Notes: generated by a model from the letters alone, not told the origin. A stretch of DNA of 64,000 nucleotides from Clostridia bacterium (GCA_022786605.1 JALFWW010000025.1:62001-126000); one strand, 5' to 3'. Counted from the stretch's first letter, positions 24,683 to 32,992 are shown. A program made the numbers and translations.

Positions 24683-26236
24683 TCAAAAATTCCAATACAC
24701 TGTAATGGGAACATCTCTTGACCCAGAAATCCTTCTTCCCACATCAATGTGATGAATCAACGCTTCCACCATCTCTCTGGTCAAATGCTCCACATGGATA
24801 TATTTTTCCACCAATTCTTTTCGGTTCTCCCCTGCCCTTTGCCTTTCTTCTATTTCCAGAAGCTGTTCTCTGCACATTTCCACGGCTTCTTCCAAGCGTT
24901 TTTTCTCCATGGAAAATGCCTTTGTCATGTCCAGATAATCTTCTTCTGTCATTATCCCTCGCACCTTATCCAGATACAACTCCCGAAGGGCTTTTGTACG
25001 TTCCTGCATCTTTTTTTCATAGGATTTCATCCTGTCCATAATACTGTTTTTCTGTTTTACGTAATCGCTGCCCAATTGAATTCCCTGTGCCAGCGCATCC
25101 TCATCCAAATAAAATTCTGCCAGCCGCTTCAGCTCTGTCATGACTTTGCTTTCCAAACGACTGACAGAAATGAAAGCACCTCCACAGGCTTCTTTTGATA
25201 CGGAGCGGTTTGGACATGTCAAAAACCGCCACTCTCCCCTTTTTCCAGAACGCAGCACATAGCCACATTCCCCGCAGCGAGCTTTGCCAGAAAACAGTCC
25301 GATGGTACCTACAGCAAAAGGCTTTGCCTTTTGTTCCCGCAGCGCTTTTACCTTGTCCCACAGTTCTTTCTCTATGATGGGTTCATGGGTCCCTTCTACC
25401 CGATACCATTCTTCCTCCGGGCGAGGCTTGTTTTTCTTTGTTTTATAAGAAATGCTTCCGTATTTTCCCTGTACCATATTGCCTATGTACATTTCATTTT
25501 CCAGCATATCTGCAATGGTGTAATATTTCCACAAGGTGCTGTTTTTCTGCTTTGCCGGTGTTTTGATGATTCCTTTTCGGCGTTTATATTCCGTAGGATT
25601 AGGCACACCTCTGTCATTGAGCATACGAGCAATGGCAGATTTCCCATAGCCCTGAGAAAACAGCGCAAACACTTCTCGCACCACCTGTGCCGCTTCCTCG
25701 TCAATGATAAGATGCCCCTTTCGTTCCGGGTCTTTCTGATACCCATACAATGCCGTAGCACCAATATGAAATCCATTCTCCCGCCGATTTCGCAGGACAC
25801 TTCGAATATTTTCTGACATATCCTCCAAATACCATTCATTGACCAAACCATTGATCTGCCTTGATTTTTTGTTGCCTTTCACATCTGTATCAGCATTATC
25901 CACAATGCTCACAAACCGGATGCCCCACTGCGGAAATAACCCATGGAGATATTTTTCCACCAGCTCCAGTTCCCTTGTAAAGCGGGACTGGGTCTTGCAG
26001 AGGATAATATCGAAATTCCTTTTTTCCGCATCTTCCAAAAGGCGCCGAAACTCCGGTCGATTCCTATCAGCGCCAGCATAGTCATCATCGCTGTAAATGC
26101 CATAAATCTCCCAGCCCTGTTCTATGGCATACTGCACCAACATGGATTTTTGATTCTGGATGCTGGCGCTGTCGTCCGCAAAGCTGCGCTTATCCCGATC
26201 TTCTTCCGATAGTCTGCAATAGATGGCTGCCTTCAC
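24683..26236 (-). CDS. Large serine recombinase (integrase of element 2)
   Basis: 517 aa from GTG at 26236 (GAGAGGAAGTGG upstream), giving the family-typical start MKAAIYCRLSEEDRDK with catalytic Ser10. An in-frame ATG at 26374 would add 46 residues that overlap another small frame and look non-native. Resolvase domain ~1-160 (DDDYAGADRNRPEFRRLL, CKTQSRFTRE), recombinase domain ~180-290 (ATALYGYQKDPE), zinc ribbon (CGECG... TCPNRSVSKEACGG) at ~350-390, and a C-terminal coiled coil. The same general family as the element 1 integrase but a distant relative. It lies 1.9 kb from the right end. Its expected substrate is the palindromic attP described under findings. Confidence 0.93.
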   Translation of the reverse strand: MKAAIYCRLSEEDRDKRSFADDSASIQNQKSMLVQYAIEQGWEIYGIYSDDDYAGADRNRPEFRRLLEDAEKRNFDIILCKTQSRFTRELELVEKYLHGLFPQWGIRFVSIVDNADTDVKGNKKSRQINGLVNEWYLEDMSENIRSVLRNRRENGFHIGATALYGYQKDPERKGHLIIDEEAAQVVREVFALFSQGYGKSAIARMLNDRGVPNPTEYKRRKGIIKTPAKQKNSTLWKYYTIADMLENEMYIGNMVQGKYGSISYKTKKNKPRPEEEWYRVEGTHEPIIEKELWDKVKALREQKAKPFAVGTIGLFSGKARCGECGYVLRSGKRGEWRFLTCPNRSVSKEACGGAFISVSRLESKVMTELKRLAEFYLDEDALAQGIQLGSDYVKQKNSIMDRMKSYEKKMQERTKALRELYLDKVRGIMTEEDYLDMTKAFSMEKKRLEEAVEMCREQLLEIEERQRAGENRKELVEKYIHVEHLTREMVEALIHHIDVGRRISGSRDVPITVYWNF

Positions 26237-26255
26237 ATGGACCACTTCCTCTCCG

Positions 26256-26393
26256 TCATCTACGAAGCGTTTCTTTGTTCCGCTCCATTTGATTGATGAG
26301 ATTGATCCAAACTTTTGTAAATTCTTCTCGTCTGGGTTCACTGCCACCATGGAGAAACACACTTTTGCAGGCATTTTCCTGTCTTTCTTTCAT
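26256..26393 (-). CDS. 45-aa protein encoded just upstream of the recombinase
   Basis: ATG at 26393 with a strong GGGAGGTG site; stop at 26256, 19 nt before the recombinase start. The sequence is MKERQENACKSVFLHGGSEP followed by RREEFTKVWINLINQMERNK. The VFLHGGSEP...EFTKVWINLINQ pattern looks like short proteins found ahead of serine recombinase genes in clostridial elements. This is recognition from memory and not verified. It could assist recombination; no DNA-binding motif is obvious. It overlaps the discarded 5' extension of the recombinase frame. Confidence 0.5.
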   Translation of the reverse strand: MKERQENACKSVFLHGGSEPRREEFTKVWINLINQMERNKETLRR

Positions 26394-26559
26394 ATGGCCC
26401 ACCTCCCTATATTTATCTATGCAGTTTAGGAGGCACATTTTCTTACTTCTTTTTTACTTTTTGACAATACCATGGATGCCCGTATGCTTTTTTGCTACAA
26501 TCATAGTATAAAAAGCAAAAGGAAAATACTATGCAGCAAAAATATGAGGAGGTAAAAAA

Positions 26560-28059
26560 ATGGATGATCTTAAACAAAAAAACATGACTGATACATGCTT
26601 CGAATCCACAGACCAAAACACTGCTCCAAAATTACCATCCCAAGATACTGCCGCAGAAGAAACCCTTTGGAAAAAGTCCATGAACCGCATTTTGGTGGGC
26701 ATAACGCTGACTGCCATTACATTGAACTTTGGACTTCTTAATTACATTTTTCCAACTATCGGAACTATACTGCTTCTTTTTGGTTTTCGTACCTTACAAC
26801 ATGAAAACAAGTGGTTCAGAAACTGTTTTGCCATTTCTATCATTCGAACTGCATATTTCTTTGTGACATTGATACTGAATACGACCATACTGCAAAGCAC
26901 CATATATTCATCGACAATGAACTCTGTGCTGCCCATTGCAAATCTGCTTTTACAGTTTGCTCTTTTCGTTTGTCTTTGGCAGGGATTCATCTCCATTCGG
27001 CAAAAAGCCGGGCTTCCTCCTCACGCAGGCAGCGCAGCTGCCCTAATTGTGTGGTATTGCCTGATATGCCTTCTCGCTTTGGCACACTACAACGGCTTTT
27101 TCATTGCCTTGATTATGTTTATTGCTTATTGCCGTATCATCTACAAGCTGAACAAATTATCTAAAGAACTGGATGAAATAGGCTACGAAATCAGTACGGT
27201 TCCTGTCAAATGGACAAACCAACGGATCACCTTTTCGCTTATTTTGCTGCTGTTGGCGGGAGGCGCATGCGGTTATCTTTTTTGCAGCAGTTATCCAATG
27301 GAGTGGAATGCACTGCGTGCTGACGAGCATAAAAACGTGGAAGACATCAAGGCTCAGCTTATTGACCTCGGGTTCCCCTCCTATATACTGAACGATCTCA
27401 GCGCAGAAGACATTGCCGCCTGCAATGGCGCATTACAAGTCGTTGTTGATGAAACCGACATACCTTTGGAGGATTATGGAAACGCGGATGATTTTACTTC
27501 CGATACTCCAAATCTTCGTGTCACAGGTATTGGTGTAAAAGTTTCTGATGATCGGGAACGCTGGATCATCTTCCATCATTTCCTATGGACCAAAGACCCC
27601 GGATTTTATGGAACAGAAGCCATCCAGTTATGGCCTGTTTACAGAGACATTTCCGACGGATGGGATTCCGGCGGCGATGTGACAGGGCGTGTTTTATATA
27701 ACAGCAACGACGAAACATTTGTAGCTGACTATTACTCTCTGGGCACACAAACATATACTTCCAACAATTTCTTCTTTGGCTCCCAAGACAACACTGATGT
27801 GTTTGCCACATTCTCTATGCCTCGACAGGGCAGCAGTTATAGAGGCTATATCGCATATCCCATTAAGGAAATACAAGACGGATGCATTATCAGCAGTTGG
27901 ATCAATTATGTGCACCAGCGAAGCTGGATGCAGTATCCTGTTATGACAGCAATGGAAAAGAGAATGACAAACAGTTGGAACTATACTGGAGCATTTCAGA
28001 CATTGGAAGATGCCCTGCAATTTTATCCATCAGACGAAGGCATCGAAATGTACAACTAA
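26560..28059 (+). CDS. Multi-pass membrane protein with large extracytoplasmic C-terminal domain, unknown
   Basis: 499 aa, ATG at 26560 with GAGGAGG upstream. The N-terminal ~45 residues are hydrophilic. Six or seven membrane helices lie between ~45 and 250, followed by a soluble domain of ~240 residues rich in aromatic residues and Asp (DDRERWIIFHHFLWTKD, DISDGWDSGGDVTGRVLYN). I do not recognise the family; there is no catalytic signature. It is the last gene of element 2, ending about 20 nt before the right-end arm, and transcribed toward the cotJC 3' fragment, so readthrough into that fragment is possible. Confidence 0.75.
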   Translation: MDDLKQKNMTDTCFESTDQNTAPKLPSQDTAAEETLWKKSMNRILVGITLTAITLNFGLLNYIFPTIGTILLLFGFRTLQHENKWFRNCFAISIIRTAYFFVTLILNTTILQSTIYSSTMNSVLPIANLLLQFALFVCLWQGFISIRQKAGLPPHAGSAAALIVWYCLICLLALAHYNGFFIALIMFIAYCRIIYKLNKLSKELDEIGYEISTVPVKWTNQRITFSLILLLLAGGACGYLFCSSYPMEWNALRADEHKNVEDIKAQLIDLGFPSYILNDLSAEDIAACNGALQVVVDETDIPLEDYGNADDFTSDTPNLRVTGIGVKVSDDRERWIIFHHFLWTKDPGFYGTEAIQLWPVYRDISDGWDSGGDVTGRVLYNSNDETFVADYYSLGTQTYTSNNFFFGSQDNTDVFATFSMPRQGSSYRGYIAYPIKEIQDGCIISSWINYVHQRSWMQYPVMTAMEKRMTNSWNYTGAFQTLEDALQFYPSDEGIEMYN

Positions 28060-28080
28060 CACTACAGCACTTCCCACATG

Positions 28081-28120
28081 ACACTTCCAAAGGTGCAGCA
28101 GAGCAGAAAGCCCGCAGCAC
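28081..28120 (+). other. attR-like junction of element 2
   Basis: The element arm 28081-28100 (starting ACACTTCCAAAGG) and the shared core GA at 28101-28102 are followed by cotJC sequence. The 8-bp repeat GCAGCAGA is at 28095-28102. The arm is the inverted repeat, 19/20, of 9188-9207. Confidence 0.85.
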
Positions 28121-28280
28121 CTATGAATACCTCATCGACCTTGCGGAAGACCCTGACGTTTTAGCACCCCTGCGGTTCCTGCGGGAACGGGAAGTGGTGC
28201 ACTTCCAGCGGTTCGGCGAAGCTTTGGAAATCGCCAGAGATCACCTGAACCAAAAACACTGGTTTTTCATGAACAAATAA
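28103..28280 (+). CDS. cotJC: CotJC, C-terminal fragment of split gene
   Basis: The frame reads EQKARSTYEYLIDLAEDPDV then LRFLREREVVHFQRFGEAL and ends in a short tail FFMNK. This is the C-terminal third of CotJC, including the REREVVHFQRFGEAL helix with manganese-ligand Glu and His. It has no start codon or ribosome binding site of its own. Joined to 8862-9187 through the shared GCAGCAGA repeat, the frame continues without a shift. A terminator follows 10 nt after the stop. The sequence is undamaged, which suggests continued or recent selection. Confidence 0.92.
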
Positions 28281-28290
28281 ACCAATGCCT

Positions 28291-28333
28291 AAAACAGGAA
28301 GTTCTGTATTCTCTACAGGCTTCCTGTTTTTTT
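28291..28333 (+). terminator. Rho-independent terminator after cotJC
   Basis: AAAACAGGAAG (28291-28301) pairs with CTTCCTGTTTT (28320-28330) around an 18-nt loop, followed by T residues. Confidence 0.85.
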
Positions 28334-28458
28334 CATTCTTTTTTCTTTTCATGAAAATCATAGAAAAAAACGTGGTCTTTCTGTGAAAAAAGCTTATAAT
28401 AGAAAGTAAGATATCTATGCTTGTGTACATGATCCAAGCATTGGGAGGTGACCGCCAT

Positions 28459-29529
28459 ATGCGCGATTTTTATTTGAAAAACAGACAGGCTCTCCAAGAT
28501 TTTCTCATTCTGGGTGCCACCATATTGTTTTGTTTTCTCTTTTTCCGCTACTTATTTCCAATTTTTCTGCCTTTTTTGGTGGGCTGGCTTTTGAGCCTCA
28601 TGTTCCGCCCGCTGGCAACTTATCTGGAAAAGCGGCACATTCCCCGCTGGATCGCCTCTTTATTTTGTATCCTGTTGCTTTTGGGACTCATTTCTCTTTT
28701 TGTCGCTCTCATCGGCAACCGCATTGCCGCACAGGCACAATCCTTCCTGCGGCTCATGCCTCAGTACATGATCCTGATTCAAAACGCCTTGGATCGTCTT
28801 TGGACGCAATTAGACAGCCTGCTGACCGTACTGCCTGATCCCCTGCAAAACCTGCTGCAAAGTTCCACCGAACAACTGCGGGGCAACCTGTCCTCCATAC
28901 TGCTTTCTCTGGTACAGAGCACAGGTTCTTCTTCTCTGACTTCCGTACCCAGTTTTCTGCTGGGCGTGATCATCGCGCTGCTGTCATCCTATTTCTTCAC
29001 AAAAGATGCGGTTCTCGTCCGCAGTCTTTATGAAAAACACATTCTGTCCCTGCTGCATAACTCCATTGGCAGAACAAAAGCGGGCTTAAAAACTTCTGTG
29101 CTGGGCTATATCAAAACACAGCTGATTTTGATGATTTATACTTTTGCCATTACGTTCATTGGCCTTATGGTGCTGCGCTCACCTTTCGCGCTGCTGCTCA
29201 GTATCATCATTGCCATCATCGACGCACTGCCCTTCTTTGGCAGCGGCTTCATTCTCTGGCCGGGAGCCATCATCCATTTGATTCTTGGCTCACCCAAACT
29301 TGCCATTGGCTATATGGTCATCTACGCCGCCGTACAGATCATGCGGCAAATCATGCAGCCCAAAATCCTTGGTACACAGATTGGTCTGCATCCTCTGCTG
29401 ACACTGTTTTCCATGTACTTTGGCTATAAATGCATCGGCTTCTGGGGGCTGCTTCTGGGACCTGTCATTGCCGTTATGCTGCAGGCATACTTCCAGACCA
29501 GAGAAAAAGAAACACCTCCCACCACATAA
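28459..29529 (+). CDS. ytvI: YtvI-type sporulation membrane protein (AI-2E transporter family)
   Basis: 356 aa from ATG at 28459 (GGGAGGTG at 28443-28450). It has the eight-helix layout of the AI-2E/PerM family: two N-terminal helices (FLFFRYLFPIFLPFLVGWLL), a helix pair, a central amphipathic region (~95-165) and a C-terminal bundle with IIAIIDALPFFGSGFILWPG and ILGTQIGLHPLLTLFSMY. YtvI is a sporulation-induced family member in Bacillus. Its place next to cotJC supports a sporulation role here. A TATAAT-like element lies near 28396. Confidence 0.85.
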   Translation: MRDFYLKNRQALQDFLILGATILFCFLFFRYLFPIFLPFLVGWLLSLMFRPLATYLEKRHIPRWIASLFCILLLLGLISLFVALIGNRIAAQAQSFLRLMPQYMILIQNALDRLWTQLDSLLTVLPDPLQNLLQSSTEQLRGNLSSILLSLVQSTGSSSLTSVPSFLLGVIIALLSSYFFTKDAVLVRSLYEKHILSLLHNSIGRTKAGLKTSVLGYIKTQLILMIYTFAITFIGLMVLRSPFALLLSIIIAIIDALPFFGSGFILWPGAIIHLILGSPKLAIGYMVIYAAVQIMRQIMQPKILGTQIGLHPLLTLFSMYFGYKCIGFWGLLLGPVIAVMLQAYFQTREKETPPTT

Positions 29530-29548
29530 AAAATGCGTTTTCAGTTTA

Positions 29549-29723
29549 GGGGCATCTTCATAAAAAACAAAGAAAGCCAAAACCCTTATCATGACAAAGG
29601 ATTTTGGCTTTCTTATTTTATTCAGATTTTATTTGTTATGTTCTCTTATAAAGACAGCCGTTGCAATTCCCTTAAGAAATCAAGGAAAGGGAAAATCAAT
29701 GTTTCCTTAAGGGGAAGTTGCTT
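29549..29723 (+). repeat. Dispersed hairpin repeat, copy A
   Basis: This ~175-bp intergenic repeat has two parts. A hairpin (AAAGCCAAAA...TTTTGGCTTT, 29574-29612) can serve as the terminator between convergent ytvI and cysK. A second stem-loop follows in which GCAATTCCCTTAAGAAA (29663-29679) pairs imperfectly with 29702-29722. Related copies are at 43238-43412, 59179-59332 and, inverted, 60126-60302. Confidence 0.75.
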
Positions 29724-29750
29724 TTACCGAAAACGCTTTTTTGTTATACT

Positions 29751-30683
29751 TTACGCCTGAAACAGAGGTGTAGACAAATATCTGTCGCCAGTATCGGGCA
29801 GCAGAACCACAATGTTCTTTCCCTTGTTTTCAGGACGTTTTGCCACTTCCAGCGCCGCGTGGATGGCTGCGCCGGAGGAAATGCCCACCATAAGACCTTC
29901 TTTCTGCGCTACGGCTCTGCCTGCGGCATAAGCTTCTTCTTCTTTTACAGGAATGATTTCATTGTACAGCTTTGTATCCAGAATGGAGGGCACAAAGTTT
30001 GCGCCGATACCCTGCAGACCATGGCTGCCGGCTCTGCCTTCTGTCAGCAGAGGAGAGGAAGCGGGTTCCACACCAATGATCTGTACATCAGGATTCTTTT
30101 CTCTCAGATAACGTCCTACACCTGTGATGGTGCCGCCGGTACCGATGCCCGCTACGAAAATATCCACTTTGCCGTCGGTATCTTCATAGATTTCAGGACC
30201 TGTGGTTTCATAATGTGCCTGCGGGTTGGAAGGGTTATCGAACTGTCCGGGAATGAACGCGCCGGGGATTTCTTTTGCCAGCTCTTCCGCTTTGGCAATG
30301 GCGCCTGCCATGCCTTTTGCCCCTTCTGTCAGTACCAGTTCCGCGCCGAAGGCTGTCATCAACATACGGCGTTCCATGCTCATACTGTCAGGCATAACGA
30401 TGATGGCTCTGTAGCCTCTTGCCGCTGCCATGACTGCCAGACCAATGCCTGTATTGCCGCTGGTAGGTTCAATGATGGTAGCGCCTGCTTTCAAAAGCCC
30501 TTTCGCTTCCGCATCTTCCACCATTTTCTTTGCCACACGGTCTTTGGCACTGCCGCCGGGGTTCAAAAACTCCACTTTTGCCAAAACTTTCGCATCCAGA
30601 TTATGAATTTCTTCCAAGTGTGTCAGTTCCAGTAACGGCGTTTTGCCGATCAATTCTTCTATATTTTTGTAAATCTTTGCCAT
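29751..30683 (-). CDS. cysK: Cysteine synthase A (O-acetylserine sulfhydrylase)
   Basis: 310 aa from ATG at 30683 (AAAGGATG upstream). PLP lysine in NPGGSAKDRVA (~42), substrate loop EPTSGNTGIGLA (~68), phosphate-binding GIGTGGTITGVG (~178) and the C-terminal ISSGAA motif (~267). It converts O-acetyl-L-serine and sulfide to cysteine. It stands alone, convergent with ytvI. The length is normal for CysK rather than CysM. Confidence 0.95.
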   Translation of the reverse strand: MAKIYKNIEELIGKTPLLELTHLEEIHNLDAKVLAKVEFLNPGGSAKDRVAKKMVEDAEAKGLLKAGATIIEPTSGNTGIGLAVMAAARGYRAIIVMPDSMSMERRMLMTAFGAELVLTEGAKGMAGAIAKAEELAKEIPGAFIPGQFDNPSNPQAHYETTGPEIYEDTDGKVDIFVAGIGTGGTITGVGRYLREKNPDVQIIGVEPASSPLLTEGRAGSHGLQGIGANFVPSILDTKLYNEIIPVKEEEAYAAGRAVAQKEGLMVGISSGAAIHAALEVAKRPENKGKNIVVLLPDTGDRYLSTPLFQA

Positions 30684-30712
30684 AGGGATCATCCTTTCCG
30701 AGATTTTTAATC

Positions 30713-30741
30713 ATAGTATCACTATAGGTTTTATATGTCAA
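30713..30741 (-). promoter_or_regulatory. Sigma-A-type promoter of cysK
   Basis: On the minus strand, TTGACA (30741-30736), a 17-bp spacer, TACTAT (30718-30713), and then ~30 nt to the cysK start codon. No long leader, so no T-box or S-box. Confidence 0.65.
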
Positions 30742-30905
30742 GCTATTTTTTCAGCCTGTCTTTGTTCTCATATTACCACATTCCGCCGCTGCCTTCAAAT
30801 AAACTTCACGCTTGTTTCTCTTTCTTTTCCTTGTATACGCCCCTTTTTTGTGCTAGTATCTTAATGGAAATATCCATTGAATGAGAATAGAAAGGAACGA
30901 TTCAA

Positions 30906-31775
30906 ATGAAAATCGGACGCAACGATCCCTGCTGGTGCGGCAGCGGAAAAAAATATAAAGTCTGCCATGCGGATTTTGATGAAAAACTGGCGGAACTGAA
31001 AGCAAAAGGGGAAAAAATACCTCCCCACTCCCTCATCAAAACAAAAGAACAGCTGGAAGGCATCCGCAAAGCCGGCAAACTGAACACAGAAATTCTGGAC
31101 ATGGTAGCGGAAAACATCCACGCAGGCATGTCCACAGAAGACATCAATAAATTGGTACATGACTACACCATCGCCCACGGCGGTATTCCCGCGCCTCTGA
31201 ACTACTGCGGCTTCCCTAAGAGTGTCTGCACATCCGTAAACGATGTGATCTGCCATGGTATCCCCTCTCCCGATGAAATCCTCCAGGATGGGGACATCAT
31301 CAACGTAGACGTTACCACCATTCTGGATGGTTATTACGCAGATGCTTCCCGTATGTTCTGCATTGGTCAGGTCAGCGACGAAGCCAAAAAACTGGTGGAA
31401 GTCACAAAAGAATCTGTTGATCTGGCACTGGCGGCAGTAAAACCCTGGGGTCATCTGGGTGACATCGGCGAAGTCATCAGCAAACATGTGTATGCTCACG
31501 GCTATACCGTACTCCATGACATCGGCGGTCATGGTGTCGGCAACGACTTCCACGAAGAACCTTATGTATGCCACATCGGCAAAAAAGGCACCGGCATGCT
31601 GCTGGTACCCGGCATGGTATTCACCATCGAACCCATGGTAAACGAAGGGGAGGAAGATTTCTTCCAGGACGAAGAAAACGGCTGGACCATTTACACAGAA
31701 GATGGTTCCCTTTCCGCTCAGTGGGAATACACCGTTGCCATCACCGAAGACGGTGTGGAAATCATTACCCATTGA
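30906..31775 (+). CDS. map: Methionine aminopeptidase with N-terminal SEC-C zinc motif
   Basis: 289 aa, ATG at 30906 (GAAAGGA upstream). Residues 1-25 are a SEC-C zinc motif (NDPCWCGSGKKYKVCH; Cys9, Cys11, Cys20, His21). The type I MetAP domain follows: ICHGIP, DVTTILDGYYADAS, DIGGHGVG, TIEPMV and a final QWEYTVA supply the two aspartates, His and two glutamates of the dimetal site. It removes N-terminal Met from new proteins. The SEC-C-bearing form is common in Clostridia and may aid ribosome association. The MFS gene follows 38 nt later. Confidence 0.95.
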   Translation: MKIGRNDPCWCGSGKKYKVCHADFDEKLAELKAKGEKIPPHSLIKTKEQLEGIRKAGKLNTEILDMVAENIHAGMSTEDINKLVHDYTIAHGGIPAPLNYCGFPKSVCTSVNDVICHGIPSPDEILQDGDIINVDVTTILDGYYADASRMFCIGQVSDEAKKLVEVTKESVDLALAAVKPWGHLGDIGEVISKHVYAHGYTVLHDIGGHGVGNDFHEEPYVCHIGKKGTGMLLVPGMVFTIEPMVNEGEEDFFQDEENGWTIYTEDGSLSAQWEYTVAITEDGVEIITH

Positions 31776-31813
31776 TTTGATTCACACAAAAGAAAAGGTG
31801 AGGTGTTGCATTT

Positions 31814-32986
31814 ATGAACGGTTCCAAACACATTTCCAACTGTTACAGCGCCTTACAGGGACTTTACTGGATGAGTTACGGCGCCATCTATACTTTTGCC
31901 GCCGTATTCCTTCTGGACAGAAAATTCACGGATTCACAGGTCGGCACACTCATTGCGCTGGCCTGTGTTTTTTCCGCCGTGTTTCAGCCCTTTGCAGCTG
32001 CGGCTGCGGACCGAGGTCAGCGGTTCTCCCTGCGGTCTTTGATGACCCTGCTCTGTCTTTTGACCATCGTCCCTATGGTACTGCTGTTTTTCTTTCCACA
32101 GCAAGCCCTATCCGGCGTCTGTTATGTGATTCTGATGCTGCTGCATCTTGCCTTTCAGCCACTTTTGAGCGCCTTGGGCATGCAGCTGCTCAATAACGGA
32201 TATTATCTGAATTTCGGCGCCGCCCGCGGCATTGGTTCCATGTCTTTTGCTGTGCTTTCCTTTTTTCTGGGGTCTTTGACACTGATTTTCGGCACAGGCT
32301 GCCTGCCTGTCATTGGCATACTGCTGTATCTGTTTATGGCATTGCTTTTGCAGGCATTCCCGGAAACCAAACGGAGCGGCTCATCCATTGTATCCTCTCG
32401 AGGCACCGTTTCCATACTGCGGGAAAATCACCGGTTTGCTGTCCTTTGTCTGGGCATCGTCCTCATTTTCATTTCCCACAGCGCCATCAACACCTACATG
32501 ATCCAGATTCTTCAGAAAATTGGCAAAGGCAATCGGGAACTGGGGCAAGTCATGGCATACACTGCCCTTCTGGAGTTTTTTGTGATGATGGGCTTTTCCA
32601 AATTCGTCAAAGGACGGGACTGCGGCAATATCATGCGATTCACAGCCATTTTCTTTGTGCTGAAAGCCATTTTTGTTCCTTTGGCACCCAATCTGCCCAT
32701 GATTTACGCGGCTTTTCTGACACAGATTTTCTCCTTTGCCCTGTTCACACCAGCTTCGGTTTACTATGCCAACGCCATTTTGCCTGCCGGAGACAAGGTC
32801 AAAGGACAGGCTATGATCACCATTGCCATCACCATTGGCAATATCGCCGGCAGTTTCTTCTGCGGTCACTTTATCACCCTTTGGGGCATCACAGCCGCCA
32901 TTTTGGTGACAGCTGCCATTGCCGTCATTGGTCTGATCTGCTTCTTCCTTGGCGCAGAAAAAACAGGTCCCATTGCTTTTTCTTGA
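31814..32986 (+). CDS. MFS transporter (MFS_1-like/LacY-type)
   Basis: 390 aa, twelve predicted membrane helices. The N-terminal half has LQGLYWMSYGAIYTFAAVFLLD and FGAARGIGSMSFAVLSFFLG. The latter resembles the proton-coupled LacY/nucleoside-type subgroup with a GS-x-GF-like motif. ATG at 31814 after a GGTGAGGTG sequence. Substrate unknown. Probably transcribed with map and ended by a strong bidirectional terminator. Confidence 0.8.
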   Translation: MNGSKHISNCYSALQGLYWMSYGAIYTFAAVFLLDRKFTDSQVGTLIALACVFSAVFQPFAAAAADRGQRFSLRSLMTLLCLLTIVPMVLLFFFPQQALSGVCYVILMLLHLAFQPLLSALGMQLLNNGYYLNFGAARGIGSMSFAVLSFFLGSLTLIFGTGCLPVIGILLYLFMALLLQAFPETKRSGSSIVSSRGTVSILRENHRFAVLCLGIVLIFISHSAINTYMIQILQKIGKGNRELGQVMAYTALLEFFVMMGFSKFVKGRDCGNIMRFTAIFFVLKAIFVPLAPNLPMIYAAFLTQIFSFALFTPASVYYANAILPAGDKVKGQAMITIAITIGNIAGSFFCGHFITLWGITAAILVTAAIAVIGLICFFLGAEKTGPIAFS

Positions 32987-32992
32987 ACGCAA

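Larger units (their letters stand above)
9188..28102. mobile_element. Element 2: 18.9-kb serine-recombinase element with metabolic cargo, inserted in cotJC
   Basis: Both ends are defined by the 8-bp direct repeat GCAGCAGA (9180-9187; 28095-28102) and by inverted arms (9188-9207; 28081-28100). Removal of 9188-28102 joins cotJC in frame. Inside are LysR, CdaR, glycerate kinase, DUF819 transporter, M81 protein, dicarboxylate-type symporter, class V aminotransferase, RpiR, a pseudogene, an SLH protein, a large serine recombinase and a membrane protein. There is no phage structural, replication or conjugation gene, so it may be a decayed element that kept integrase plus cargo, or an integrase-only genomic island. 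Confidence 0.85.

Noticed and set aside
24683-26374. 563-aa version of the element 2 recombinase with N-terminal extension
   Set aside because: The extra 46 residues overlap a small gene that has a strong ribosome binding site, and the GTG at 26236 gives the family-typical MKAAIYCRLS start.
9195-28093. The 13-bp CCTTTGGAAGTGT inverted repeat read as terminal repeats of a DDE transposon
   Set aside because: There is no DDE transposase; the repeat extends through a palindromic core, and the element encodes a large serine recombinase, which fits an attP site better.
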